A program made the position numbers and the translations under genes. A stretch of 64,000 nt of DNA from Ceratopteris richardii (Eukaryota > Streptophyta > Polypodiopsida > Polypodiales > Pteridaceae), in assembly GCA_020310875.1 (NCBI GenBank), contig CM035407.1:91066132-91130131 (forward strand), given 5' to 3'. Below the pieces are notes generated by a model. It saw only the letters and a list, made by a program, of their open reading frames with translations, ran no database searches and was not told the origin of the DNA. Shown here piece by piece: positions 24,001-44,833 of the stretch (position 1 is the first letter of the stretch; the number at the start of each line of letters is the position of its first letter).

Positions 24001-25684
24001 TTGGCCCATGAGTGTGTCGAGGTCGGGTACATGCATATCCATGTATAAATCCATGGCTGTTGTGAATGACTCCCACTTGTCGTCTGCTTTGATTCCATTC
24101 ATGATTTGTCTAATGATTTGCTCCTCTTCAATTACCTCTCCAATGCTTCCAAGTTGGTCGGAAATGTCCTTCATCTTTGTGACATAATCAGTCACATTTT
24201 GCTTCGGGCTTTTCTTCATTATTGTGAACTCCATCCACAATTGGTTCTTCCTTGCTCGAGTGTTGGAAGAGAAGAACGAAGCAAGTGCATTCCAGGTTTC
24301 TCTTGATGTCTTGCATCCCTTGACATGAGGTAAAAGAAAATCAGAGATTGAGTTTAGAATATAGGACCTTGCAAGTGCAACCTTCAAACACCAATTCGAA
24401 AGTCCTTCCACTTCTTCATGTGATGGTTGCCCTTTGTTCCTCATGGTTGGCATTGCTTCATCTCCGGATATGAATCCATATAGATTCCTCCCTTGAAGGT
24501 AAGCTTCCATCCTTAGAGACCATGCCGGGTAGTTGTTTCGATCCAATTTGTCAATTGTTGATGGAAATCCATCTCCCATGTTGCTTGACTATGCTCTGAT
24601 ACCACTGTGAAGAGAGATGGTGGATGCAATCCAAAGATGAGTAGGTGCCGCTACAATCAGCTTCACACCAGCCAACTTAGACTTCAGAGTTGATTAGTAG
24701 ACCCTTTGAGCTTCCTAAATCCACCAAAATATCAGCCAAGTACTTTGGAACATGTATCCCAAAAGTTTAAGTGAAGACAGACAAGTTGCGAAATGACTAG
24801 CTCCCAAAACTTGCTATTTTTGGACATACACCTGCTGGAAAAAATGAACAGTGCTCTCAACCTGGTAGGAATTTGAAAAATTCCTTTTGGGCATAGCAAA
24901 TAGACTTAACAAGATTCCCAATCCAAGTTAAAACACTTCAAATGATGGACTGAGCACTGAGAACAAATTTTTACAAAGTCTGGAACATGCCCGCCATTCT
25001 CGGGGCTCTGCAGAGATAGACCAGTGAGCCATAAATTGCAGATATCTTCAAAACTATTAATCCAATGACCATGAAAATTTATAGGTCCAAATTAGACAGT
25101 ATGCGCTATCCAATGCACATTAAATCACTGAAAATAGTTTAGTAGAACTCGAGATATGACCTTCTGAAGGTACTGCTCTGAGTGAGTATAGCAGAGAACA
25201 AAACAGAGAAGTAGATAATGATAAATGTATTGATTCACATATGATTACAACCACATTGGCAATGAATCTTTGCACAATGGGAGTAGAATGATAGAGCTAT
25301 GGAGTAAGCTCTTCAATCTCCACAAAATGACATGAAGTGGTCACGTACAACGCTTGCTAATCGCCTCTTCCTTCTTGCTCCTTTTATAGCTATTCTTGGA
25401 GGGAGTTTTGAATTCGAATTCGAATGGCTCCACCTAAAAGTGATCCCCAAAGTTAGGAGAGATTCCCTCAACTCAAAAATTTGTGGTTTTAGGTAGTTAG
25501 AGCCACGAGTTTGCTTTTACATCATGGATGAGGTAAGCCATCCTTTTCCTTTTTTCTTTTTCCATTTACAAGAGATAAAATGAACTCTTTTACAAGAGGT
25601 GTTCACATGACTACACATGTGACTTACAAATGAGGATAATATCAAGCATATCAAGCATGTAGGCTTGGGTAAAATGCACCAACA
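21040..25684 (-). mobile_element. Ty1/copia retrotransposon D, 5' LTR to RNase H
   Basis: On the minus strand: LTR (24606-25684, TG...CA, ending in the direction of 25684 with caccaaca), a primer-binding site for initiator-Met tRNA (plus strand gctctgatacca), gag with an RG-rich tail (about 23.6-24.6 kb), protease region with FYIDSGCSNHVAG (about 23.1-23.5 kb), integrase and RT (about 21.6-23.1 kb, with HTDVWGP and [12 protein letters not shown]), and RT/RNase H (about 21.0-21.6 kb, with YADDI). It is well preserved with only a few breaks, but ends inside RNase H and has no second LTR. Age cannot be read from LTR divergence. Its gag is closest to copia B and its pol resembles copia A. Confidence 0.9.
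24606..25684 (-). repeat. 5' LTR of copia D, about 1.08 kb
   Basis: Bounded on the left by the primer-binding site complement at 24592-24605 and on the right by caccaaca at 25684. Parts of it align with the LTR of copia B (12762-13765), including ttacaagaggt and the cttgctatttt region. Confidence 0.8.
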
Positions 25685-27978
25685 GTAATATGTTTGGTTG
25701 CCTCGCTATTAAAGTGCCAAACATATGAGCCTACTACAAACATACGTTGTTCATGAGAAGATGGTTCATAATTGCAAAAAACAATAAACATCCATTCTTC
25801 ATTCTGCACAAGATTAGCATACTCTATTTTAGGTATAGAGGCCTCTATAACAACCATTTTGGCCTTTTTTTTCTTTGCTTCTTTTGCAGCCAGTTTTGGA
25901 CTAATCTTTATGACATGATCATTTCCTTTACAATATTTGTAAAACAATTTCTACTTTTTTGTTTTGTTCTCGTCTTTGTCTTCCGTTTCTGAATGTGTGG
26001 AATTAGCAGATTTTTGCTTACTAGTAGATGAGCTCGAGTTACCTTTGCCCTTATGACTAGCTAAGAAAGCTCAATCTCCTTCATGCATGATGTACCTATT
26101 TTGCCTAGATTGATCTCCTTGCAACAAAACAAAGAGTCTTAACTCCTCAAATGTTAAGGCACTTGGATTTCCTTTCATCATCAACCAAAGAGTAAAAGAA
26201 AAACTTTGATATGAATTTGGAAGATCATTCAGAATAGTCTACATAAGTGAATTTTCTGGAAAGACTTCATCAGTAGAAATCAATTACTCCAAATCTTTGA
26301 TCTTTGTTAAACAATTGTCCAAAGAATATCCTGCATCATATGCTCACTCTCCAACAGTTTTCGGAGGTACGCAACATGAGCCTCATTATCTTTCCTGGTA
26401 CAAAATGATAAGTGTATCCCAAGCATCCTTTGTTGTTTTGCAAGAGTGAATATGAGGAATATGGCATGTTTGACAGAAAAGGCTATCAATGCATGTGCTT
26501 GAGCATCTCTACCATCCCAATGAAGTTGCTCCATAGTAGTGTAGCAGGAACTGCAGCACAAACAACCACCTGAAGATCATCATCTTCAACACCATTTGCA
26601 TCACCTTCAATAACTATATTTGTAGGTGTAATAGGTGTTTCTTGAATACCCTACACAATATTCCACAATCCTTTTGTGATCAATACGTGATGCATCATAT
26701 ATGCCCATAATGGATAATTTATACCATCCAACTTATCCTCGACAACCAACAATCGGAATACATCATTGCTTTCAGCCATAGCCAGTGACTAAAATACCTT
26801 GATGCAAAAAAGATGATTCTATCTCAAAAATTTGAACAAAACTACCGTATCAATTTCTACTGGACTTATAGTAGAATTTGAGCCACTCATGTATATATGT
26901 TTGGCATAAAAAGACAAAATTGCTTGCACAACCATTGCGATAGTGCATTCGGAGGTTGAAACAAGCTCAAATCAAAATTTCGACACCACAAAGTGAAGCA
27001 ATTTTGAATCCCTAATCAGCCTGAGTATGCTCACCAAATTTCGTACGATTCTTAGACTGCGAACGGAGGGGTGTCGACGACACCCTAGATGAAGCAGCAA
27101 CTTGCTTTGATACCAATTGTTGGAATTAGAAGTCTATGGAAGAAAATGGGAAAGGGTAGACAACCCCTTTCCCTCGCCCTCTATCCCATGGGATGTTGGG
27201 GTCTCTCGCACCTTCTCGTTTCAATGCTTCTTTAGCACGGGTTCATTTGTGGTTGCATGCCATTCGATTCAACTTAGGCTTAGCCTTCGGGGATGCAGCA
27301 CCTTAGCTCGACACTCATCTAGACAATACTATTTCAGTCCCACTTTACATGTCTCCCAATGAAGATAAAAAAGGGGTGGATATCATCATCGCTCGCACCC
27401 GTGCTTGAGATTGAAACCCACTTTCTTTGTTTGTCGATGGGTTTTGACTCCCTTTCATGCCCAACTTCATGCCTTTAGATGCCATTCTCCTAGCATGTGG
27501 GCATGTTGTTACCCCGTTCTCGAGGGACAATGACTTTCATCTTCATGGAAACTCACTTCGCCATTTCAACCTCGAATGAATGCAAAATGACGCACAAATG
27601 CAACTCAATGTCTTAACTTGTGAACACATCATGCTACCAACTTAGAAAGAGTTATATCTCAAAGAATGACTTTATATGGCATTCATTTGAATTCATATTT
27701 ATCTACTCTCTTTCATGGGATTTAATCTCGTATATTCTTATTAGACACCATAAGGACCTTCTCTAATGATGTATCACTAAACTCCGACAAGGAAGAAGAA
27801 GAAGCTTGGAGCACAACATACTATATTGAATGTATTACCAGGTGAATGTACAAACATTAATAATCTTCTAGGGTTATATGTGTATATACAAGCTGGGAAA
27901 AAAAGCCTCCTAAAGAGGGAAAAAATACCCGAGGGTCCTAAGTGTGTTCACACACATCACTACCAAAATATACCAATA
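25685..27978 (-). mobile_element. Ty1/copia remnant E (G family): gag, leader and 5' LTR
   Basis: Minus-strand sequence parallel to 58183-59871 of element G: gag/zinc-knuckle region (about 25685-26800), leader (about 26800-27103), primer-binding site, and LTR starting at 27118. The LTR is split: its first part is 27118-27142 and the rest is 27787-27978. Pol is absent, and copia D abuts exactly where gag breaks off. Multiple breaks; clearly older than copia D by appearance. Confidence 0.8.
27143..27786. mobile_element. Unclassified insert of about 640 bp inside the LTR of copia E
   Basis: It separates the two halves of a G-family LTR that is continuous in the other copies (20870, 47537, 54726 and 59642). 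The insert is less AT-rich than its surroundings. It has no long open frame, no clear inverted termini and no obvious target duplication. It may be a filler, a capture or a small non-autonomous element. Confidence 0.5.
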
Positions 27979-28090
27979 ATTTGCTTATCTCTCATGGTTT
28001 CTTATAACCCTAAGGCTAATGGAAAAATAGAAAGAGATCATTTGCTGATTATGAAAGCGATCTTTAAAGCTTGTAATAGGCCAATTTGAA
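27979..28090 (+). mobile_element. Ty3/gypsy integrase scrap
   Basis: The peptide SYNPKANGKIERDHLLIMKA matches the conserved gypsy integrase segment around YNPQANGQVER. Only about 110 bases remain, so it is a fossil fragment lying directly beside the E LTR. Confidence 0.6.
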
Positions 28091-29399
28091 TTTGAAGCTG
28101 ACATAGGAAGGTTAGTTATTTTGTATAAATAGAAGTATGTTTGTGCACAATAAGCATGTTTGATTGAGACCCTAGTTCTTGCATGTGCATTCCTCTAGAT
28201 CCTCGGCTCAAAAAGGGGTTAAGAATTTCCTCCAAAATAAGAAAGTTGCGAGTATTATAAATATGAAAAACAGAAGTTTATACTTTCTTTTATTTCACCC
28301 CAAAAAAGTAGAAGATACAATATTATAAAGTGGTACATTAATGGTTGTTGATAAAGAAAGAAAGTATGAAGAAACTGCATGAAGCTAATTGAAGAAAAGA
28401 AATGAAAAATTGGTTGCGATCTCGAAATCACTTCCAATTATATATCCACATCAGGCAAAACAAGGAAGATTCATGTGTTAGCGAAATTAGTAGTATTTCT
28501 TGAACTTGTGTAACTACATTGCATGCAAATATTTATACAAGATTATGATTTATTTTGAAGGAGTAGATTAAGATGATTGTTTCTTGGAAACCTAGCTAAT
28601 TTTATGATTGTATTTTAAACTTACTTCCAATTAATTGTTGAACAAAAAGGTTAATAGTTTTAACTTGATTTGAAATTATCATATGCCAAGCAAAAACAAT
28701 AATCATTTGCATTTAATGAGCATGAAGAAGTTTAGATATTGCTTTTACTTTTGTTTTCGAGATCGGTCCATCGAGGACAATATGAAAGTTCAATAGGGGA
28801 CGAATATCAGAGAATTTCATCTCTCCACTTTAATAAAAGGAGAAGAAATTCCAATGCCAAAGAACTTCCAACTCTAGCATTCACATGAAGATCATTGAAG
28901 AACCATCTTTTCTTGTCTCTATCCTTGCAAGTAGCACTTGGATAAGAAGAGTAGGATGATCTGATTCAACTTGAGAAGAATATGACAAGTAATCTAATTC
29001 AACTTGAAAAGACTATGAGAAATTCTCTCGTGAGCAATGTCTGGAGTTTTTTTTATCTTTTATAGCAAGGATTGACACAGCTTTTTGTGAGAAAATATTT
29101 TCCAAAAGCTCTAGAGATAGAGCTTATCAACCTATAAAATAAGGTCATTAATCCACGATAAAGGGAACCATTTTTTACATCTGTTGAAGGCCTCAACTTT
29201 CATGTTGACATTGAGGACAATCAAACGATATCCAATACTCTATCAAATGACTTTGTCCACGTTTTTCTGAATGCGCTGACCATCTATGTGTAAGACAATA
29301 GTTATGCAATATAACGCAGGAGCAGTGGCAGAGAAGATAACACATATAGGAGAATCTCAAAAATTTTCTACTATCAAGAAGTACAAAGATGATGGCGTT
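28091..29399. other. AT-rich, no gene recognised
   Basis: I find no protein similarity. A TATA-box-like tgtataaatagaag occurs near 28120, right after the integrase scrap, and could be a leftover LTR promoter. A duplicated phrase (taatctaattcaacttgaaaag and similar) lies near 28960-29010. Confidence 0.4.
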
Positions 29400-29927
29400 G
29401 TCTACCCGTGCACTCTCAAGGTAGATCTTAAATGGTGATCTAGACCACTCTAGATAGGGAGACACAAGGTAGAGGATGTTGGCTCGATTCGATGTCTCAA
29501 GTAGTGTAGAATTCATGTATATATAGGATAATGGGTGGCCTTCCATGGACGTCTATAGATGGGTGATAGAGCATGGGCGGCCACTACCCACGTATTTGCC
29601 ATACATAGCTATCGACCTAACAAATATAAATGATTTTGGATTGTGATAGAGAATATTCCAAGGAATATTCCCTTTGTCGTCGTGCCAGGGGGCTCGCTGG
29701 CCCCCTTGGACCCCCTAGCTGAGGCTACTCACTGCTCCCCGGACCCCACAATTGGGACCCTAGTAACTCCCTTTCCTAACAATAACTTGGTCCAATATGA
29801 CCTTCATCCAACATGCAAGTTGGGATTCCCATCAATTGGGTAATGCACGCTTGGCTTCTCCTTATAATGGGGGCCTTACAAAATGTGCATACAATCATGA
29901 GGGGTACACATTGATCATATACTAGCA
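29400..29927 (-). repeat. 3' LTR of copia I
   Basis: Its right edge ends catatactagca next to the polypurine tract. The left edge at tgtctacccgtgc is inferred by comparison with the related LTR at 18630-19212. The central part is GC-rich (cgtgccagggggctcgctgg). Confidence 0.6.
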
Positions 29928-32380
29928 CCCCCTTCAACATTTACCGAATGATAAATCAAGTAGGTCTCGGTCCTATGCCCATCTGTTGAAGATGTCTGTT
30001 GAGCTACTCTCTTCCAAGTGCTTTAGTGAATATGTCAGCACAATTTGCCTCTCTTGGGCAATATTCTAGCTCCAAATTTTCATCTTCAATTAGCTCACGA
30101 ACATAATGCTACTGTATTTCTATATGCTTGGTGCGAGCATGAAATATTGAGTTCTTTGCAATGGCCATACAACTTTGACTATCACACTTGAGTACAATCA
30201 CCATATTTGATGGAAAGCCTAGATCTGCAAGAATTATCCTTAATCAGACTGCCTCACACGAAGCAAAACAAGCTTCTTTGTACTCTACTTTAGTGGAGGA
30301 GAGTGTAAGAGTTGATTGCTTCCTACTTACCCAAGAAAATATTCTTGAACCAAGTGAGAAACAATATCCAAAAATTGATTTTCTAGAATCACAATCTCCA
30401 TCCCAATCTAAATCACAATATCCTTGAATTGTATCACCTGTGGTATAAAAAATACCAAAATCCAAGGTTCCTGCAATGTACCTTAGAATTCGCATTCCAG
30501 CATTCCATTGACTCTCCTTAGGTTTGTTGGAAAACCTGCTTAACACTCCAACAGCATAGCAAATGTCTGGTCTAGTGTTGCACAGAAAAATAAGACTTCC
30601 AACGAGCTTTCTATACTTCTTAGCATCTACATTAGGCATGTTATCATCCATAGATAGCTTATGATTTACCTTCATAGGTGTGCTAGTTACATTGCAGTCC
30701 ATCATTCCAAATGCCTTGAGAATTTCTTTGGCATATCTTTTTTGTGAGATGAAAATGCCATCCTTTCTTTGCCATACTTCAATTCCCATACAAAAATGGA
30801 GTAGACCTAAGTCTATCATTTCAAACTCAGTTCCCAAGCTGATCCGAGTTTAATTGATGAGTTCCTGATGATCTCCTGTAATGATCAAATCATCTACATA
30901 TACAATGACAACAACTATCTTGCTATCCCGCTACATACAAGTTAGCATCAGAAGTACTTCTTTCAAAACCCATATTTTTGAAAAAATTATGTATCTGTTG
31001 GTACCAAGCCCATGGTGCTCGCTTAAGTCCATACAAAGCTTTCTTCAACCTGCAAAATTTATTTTCTGAATTGGGCACCTCAAAACCTGGTGCTTGAGAT
31101 ACATATACCTCCTCCTTGAGGTGACCATTCAAAAATGCAGATTTGACATCCATATGAAAAATAGGCCAGGCTGTTTGTGTAGCTACAGCAAATACTGTCT
31201 GAATATTTTTCATGCATGTTGTTGGTGCAAACATTTCTTGAACATCAAATCCTTTGATTTGTGAAAAACCCTGTGCAACTAATATTCTCTTATACTTTTC
31301 AAATGTGCCATCTGCTTTATACTTAGCTTTCCAAATCCATTTAGTACCTATTACCTTCTTCTTTGGTGGCAAGTCGACTAGATCCCATGTATCATTTTTT
31401 AGTATATGCCATTAGAGCCATGTTAACAATGTGTTTAGAGGCTCTTCTTTGCTCTCTATTCTCTTTGATCTTCGTAATCCATCCGAGGATGATTTTGGTA
31501 CATCTAAGTGTGGATTGCGATCATCAAAGAGCTATTGTGCCCACTTCGGTAGTGGCTTACGTTGTGCATCTATAATTGGTTGGCCTTTTACTGAGGAAAT
31601 TTCACCATCAGATGTTTCCTCCTCAATTTTAACATATCTTTTGATAGGCACAAGGTGAGATATTTCTCTGTTTGATGAGATAGTAGATTTACCTTTATCT
31701 TCTACTAAGTGTGATCGTTCATCAAACAGCACATCTCGGCTGACAAAAATCTTACTTACCTCAAGATACCACAACCTATATGCTTTAGAATCTTCACTAT
31801 ATCCTAGAAAGACACACTTTTTGCTTTTTGAATCCAACTTTGATCTTGTTGAATCAGGAAGTTGGACACTTCGAGTCATTTCCCACCACTACATCGATGG
31901 ATTCCCATAGAGGCACTAGGGAAGTATACCAATCCTTTTTGCTGGTCATATGGCGAGAAGCTCCACTATCTAAAATCGATGGTTCATCAACACGAGCTTG
32001 AGCGGATGAGCATACCTCTTCAATAGCTACCCATAGTTCGAGCTCTGTGTTATTTGCAGACTCTTTGTTCTTCCAAGATTATTTTACAGTCTCGTTTCGT
32101 TCATTAACTTGCTTCTTTCTGCAATCCTTGATGGCATGACCTTTCTTTTCACAATAGAAGCAACTTCCTATTAACTTTTTCTGCTTTGGCTTCCTCTTTG
32201 ATCCATCAGAACAGCCTTTTCCTTTTGCATTGGCTGAGAATGCAGCATCGCTTGTACTTTGTTGATTCTTGAACTGCATCTCCTCTTCTAAAAGCATAGC
32301 ACAAAACTCTTCAAATGTAAGGGGAGTTGCATTCACTCTGCTCTTCCATTAGCTCTGCATGGGCAAAATCCGTATAGCAT
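29400..32380 (-). mobile_element. Ty1/copia remnant I
   Basis: Minus strand: 3' LTR (29400-29927) preceded by a polypurine tract (plus strand cccccttcaac at 29928), RNase H (about 30244-30560), reverse transcriptase (about 30560-31370), a proline-rich linker (about 31380-31880), a protease-region scrap (about 31880-32040), and gag with a zinc knuckle CFYCEKKGHAIKDC (about 32080-32340). Integrase is largely missing. There are several breaks and no 5' LTR. It is distinct from families A/D and G. Confidence 0.85.
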
Positions 32381-32878
32381 GTTCACTTTGTTATTCTGTT
32401 CACTCTGCATGTTCACTATGTTAACATTCTTTTAAATGTTTGTCCCTCCAATAATGATTACTACCATTCTTCAATTGCACGAGTGCTTCTTTGCTTCTGA
32501 CCACATTGTCCTGATGACAAAGATACAATAGTTGACTTTGAATTCTAATGACAACAACTTCCTTCTCTGACAACTTTTGGTGCACCTTGATTCTCAAAAA
32601 AACTATGGAGCTCTGACAAGGTAAGAACCTGTACTTTTTTCTGATGACATCTCCATTCCGGCTCTGTCACCATTGTCAAAAAATTATATTCATCAAGCTA
32701 TTTGTAAGTTCATAATTTAATTTATTTAATTAATTGTACACATGAGGATGTGTTCTATAATATACATTATAGTATGATTCCAATGAACGATGCATGTTGC
32801 AGTGTGACAAGTAAAATTCAAACCCTCTATCTCAAGAGGTTATGTTTCAAATCTAATGTGTCACAAAACAAAGTCAAC
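32381..32878. other. No gene recognised
   Basis: It begins with imperfect repeats of gcatgttcact near 32380-32420, at the broken end of copia I. Otherwise it is AT-rich without features. Confidence 0.4.
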
Positions 32879-33104
32879 TTTTTTTTATGGAGGTTCGGCA
32901 AGCATGTACTTCCCCAAGCTTTAACTTTGAAAGAACAATTGTACAAGTGAATGGGCATAGTACCTGCGAGACCCCCCATGTCCAACAAAGCAAGGGTCAA
33001 ATAAGAATACACCTGGTTTCCACTGATTTAGACCATTACATGTCTAGCCCGAAGATTGAACTCTGGACCTCCGTCTCAAGAGACCAAAGACTCAACCACT
33101 AGAT
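32879..33104 (-). mobile_element. tRNA-derived SINE, family S1 copy 1
   Basis: On the minus strand it starts tctagtggttgagtctttgg (A-box-like), followed about 30 bases later by gagttcaatctt (B-box-like). It ends in ccgaacctccataaaaaaaa. The last 80 bases share tactatgccc, ttgtaca, tttcaaagttaaag and ccgaacctcc with the SINE at 45203-45509. This shows one family with a polymerase III promoter head and an A-rich tail. It resembles plant Au-type SINEs in plan. No clear target duplication. Confidence 0.8.
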
Positions 33105-33329
33105 TTTTTTTTACACGTATTTTGTGCATTAACTAACTAAAGGTTGAAAACATATGCGTATATTATACAAATTATTTGATTGATGTTACGGGCTGCATTC
33201 AAATTACTTGAAGTGGATTTATGAATCTTCAACTGTGACATGAAATATATGGAATTGTTTTAAATATTTTCATGTTTCAATTTCTAAAGTCTATGAAAGA
33301 TAACTTCAACTTCTTTTGAAACCACATTT

Positions 33330-33413
33330 GACTTATCATGAATGATAAGATACCTTTAGATCTTGACCTTTAGATTTTGACTTATCATGAATGATAAGAT
33401 ACCTTTAGATGTT
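33330..33413 (+). repeat. Tandem duplication, 49-bp period
   Basis: gacttatcatgaatgataag atacctttagat occurs at 33330 and again at 33379. Within each unit cttatcatgaatgataag is itself a near-perfect palindrome. Confidence 0.8.
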
Positions 33414-34104
33414 GAATCAATGCTTTGTGATGACCGTAAACCACAAAATTTGCAATAGCAATTCTTCCTATTCTTTTACCAAATGAAGTTGATATGGATA
33501 AATGTTTATTACTAATGTTTTGCTTTCAAGTGCTACAATTTTTTCAGCCAAGCATAAATGCAATCACCACCTTGCATGAGCCATCTTTTGGAACACTAGC
33601 AGTTGGAATTGATTCGCCCAACTAAGCACCTTCACGACAATAGCCTCCCCACTAAGTAGGCATGTACACAACTCAATGGACCACTACAAGTGTCTATTAT
33701 CCCCACTAATACAATTTCATGTATTGACATCACCTTGCATATAAAACTCCAAAAATCCCTATAATAGTAGTGCATCTTCTATATAGTACAAGCATGTGGT
33801 CTATCCTCTTTGCATACTCTAATGTGGACTTAAATGAAACCCGGTTTTCTTTGTCACAATAATAGATAAATCTACTCACAATTGCCATGGCACTTATAAG
33901 ATAACCACGAGCTAAATCATGGAAAGCATTCCAATCATGTTAAACTCAATCATAACATATGTTTTTCTCACTACTATTATAAATATGTTAAACTCAATCA
34001 TAACATATGTTACATGATTTGATTATTATAAATATATCAATTTCCATGTGTACCAAATATTTCCATTTTATTTTTTGAAAAAGGATTTGCAATTTCAAGA
34101 AAAT

Positions 34105-34379
34105 GAGGCAAAAGCATCCATATGGACCATAAGGTCAAGCCTATCTTGCTTTCAAGTTATACCACAATCATGTAATCTCCCACTAGAGTTCCATGTTGTC
34201 AATTACATTGCTAATGGCATCACATCTATGCATGAAAGTGATCAAAAAATGAGGCAAAAGCATCCATATGGACCATAAGGTCAAGCCTATCTTGCTTTCA
34301 AGATATACCACAATAATGTAATCTCCCACTTGAGTTCCACGTTGGCAATTACATTGCTAATGGCATCACATCTATGCAT
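34105..34379 (+). repeat. Tandem duplication, 146-bp period
   Basis: The unit begins gaggcaaaagcatccatatg at 34105 and again at 34251, and runs to catcacatctatgcat. The two copies differ at only a handful of positions, indicating a recent local duplication. Confidence 0.9.
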
Positions 34380-36340
34380 AGAAGATAGATTACTAACAGT
34401 GTTTAGCTCATATTGTCAAGCCTTTCTTACAAAAGCTCATAGCAATAATGCACCTTTCCTACACAATATAAAACAATGTTTCTCCATGCAAACAACAAAG
34501 TGTGTACCTTTGATTGTGTTCATTACAAACATAATCCTTTGTGAGCTTTCACAAACTACCTACAAAAGTGAAGTTATCCCTATGCATTCCTTGATTGCAA
34601 GAAGAAGTAAACTCTATTTTTACGATAAGAAACATATATGAAAGGAGACAAAAACAAGAACTTGACCATAATCCAAAGCAAGTATGTACCATCAATGATG
34701 CAATCATGATTGTCATCAAGGTAAACCATTCCCTCAATAAATTTGACATAACAAAAAACCATACAAGAGACGTGAAAAGAGGCAATAGAGTACACAAGGC
34801 ATATGAAAATGCATCAATCTACAACCTATGTCAATGACAAAGTATCAACCATATCACCCTTGTCTATGCACATATTATGTGCAACAAAAGGGACAAAGCA
34901 TCCTCTCCATCAAGCAACTTCTCAATTGTTACAATAAAGGGTTTAATGGTCTTCTCCTTGCCTTTGAACCTTAGACATCTTCCTTCTTGTTTGTTCCCTT
35001 ATCACTTTGACTCTTCTTCTTTCTTATTCTTTCTTGAAGCACTAATTCAGCTTCTTGTGGATTTTCCTAACATGCTAGAAACTACTAATATAAAAAATTG
35101 CACTTTAATTTTATTTGCACCACTGTGACCTATATTGTTTCTCATTTGATCTTCCTCAAACAACGTTACCAAATTCACTACCCTGTAAAATCCCCAAGTA
35201 CATTAAATTTCAAATTTAGATCATTTAATCAAGCAATGCCAAAAGCAAAACGAGACTACATATTACCATCAAAGGCAAGCAATGAATCTTACGATTGTAA
35301 GAGTACATGTTCAATGCAAATATGTTGGACAAACTCTTAACACTCATCAATTGCGTAGTATAAAAACTTGCAATCGTAAGAAAACACATGAAAGATACAA
35401 TATTTATGGAAACACATGAAAGATACAATATGCGCTCAACAATACTCTAGACTCAAAGTTGCATGGTCATAAACCTTCTCATTAGATATACCCAATTTTT
35501 TGAAGTTTTCTCATTGGTGTCCTTGAACTTTTTCTCAAGTATCAAAAGCTCAAATATGCTCTACATACTTGCACGTACCTCATAAAAAAATCTCGTTTTA
35601 ATATATGCACAGGCCTTGTTCAAGTCAAACCATGTAACCTCTCCTATAGTGATGCATCTTCAAGAACCTTCAAGAATAAGATGCCTTACATACTATCCTT
35701 CTATAAGACATGCACCTCCAAACCTTTTGATTTCAAAATCATTAAGTTCAACAAATTACTAAACAAAGAACCCAAATTGTGAAACTCATTTTAAATTATT
35801 AAAAATTACAGAAGTTTCATAAGAAACAAGTTGCAAACCCAAAGTGAATCAAGTAAATTGACATATGGTAGAAGCCCTCAAAAAACTTAGGTGCAGTTTG
35901 AAATTTTTTTTTTTTTTGAATCTTTTATAATACCGTATTCATAATTTTTTAACCAAAAAAAATTGCTTTCTCTTTAATTCAAAACAAATAAAAAGAATAG
36001 AAAATCATCTATATTGCACATGCCACAAAGAAGCTAGTAAAAGCACAACCTTTAGATCTCATTGCTCAAAGACTTCAAATCCTAACTTTTAACATATATC
36101 TTTTCTCATACCTCCTTCAGCTTAAATAATCATCACCATTTGTAATCCAAGCTAACACATCAACAACAAATGACACAAACAACCACAACATGTAGGTCAC
36201 CAACAGTTCAGGATGCCTTGGGCCACATAGATTAGAAAGATGTACAATATCTTCAATAAGAAGCCATCAGTCAAATGGAGTTGGGTGGACGGACAGGTGG
36301 GTGGTTTTTTTTCTTTTATTTTTTTGGGCAGGAAAAGAAA

Positions 36341-36388
36341 GGGGGGGGGGGGGGGTGCGCTTGTGTGTGTGTGTGTGTGTGTGTGTGG
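36341..36388 (+). repeat. Poly-G run and TG microsatellite
   Basis: Fifteen G residues (36341-36355) are followed by a tgtg tract (about 36361-36388). Confidence 0.95.
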
Positions 36389-37075
36389 TGAGTGTGTTCA
36401 CCTGCACATGTGCCCATGCATGTGCATTGAGCAGCCTGACACTTGATGGCAAAACAAGAAAGAAAGAAGAAAAGGGGAGGAACAATACCACAATTGCAGC
36501 ATTCTAACAAATTCTTAACAGTCTAACTGCCCTTCTATCAAAAAGGTCCAATCATAAACTCAATGTTTTAATCCAAACTTGGACATTGGCAAATACTCGT
36601 AAAAGTACTGTCAACCAACAAGGAGCAGATAGAATGGAGTTGAATGCTATCCATGTCTATTCATTTTGCCTTGCATTAGTAACTGAAAAATACAATGCTA
36701 GTCATTTCATCGTACTCTGAAAGGTTGCAATCTCAGCAACATAAATTCAAAGCCCTATAACAATCATAATGCAGCAACAGAGACCCAGGAGCAAAAATAT
36801 AAAACAACGACTGGTAAATATATGTGAATGGTCAGAAATAAAATGCATTGCCCAGGCACTCAGATGCTACACAAACTTTCAAGTGATTATCTTTATAAGG
36901 TCCATTAGATTGAAATTAGAATGCCTGTTATAAGAATGCAGCAATCAAAACTTACAAGCATTCACCTAACCTTTTGTATTTCTCTTTCCAACATGAAGAT
37001 TGTTTAATATACAGAGAGAAATGGATCTAACTATGAATGCTGGTATTTTTTTGAATTGAAATAAAAGCAAATATA
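36389..37075 (-). other. 3' flank and probable 3' UTR of VPS60
   Basis: It follows the VPS60 stop codon on the minus strand. No other gene is seen. I could not identify a confident AATAAA-type polyadenylation signal; a tataaa on the minus strand near 36893 is only a weak candidate. Confidence 0.4.

Positions 37076-44833
<7,758 letters not shown>

Larger units (their letters stand above)
33105..36340. other. AT-rich stretch without a recognised gene
   Basis: No frame has recognisable similarity and none is long. It contains small tandem duplications at 33330-33413, 33936-34012 and 34105-34379, a poly-T run near 35908, and short A/T-rich tracts. It lies downstream of VPS60. Confidence 0.5.
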
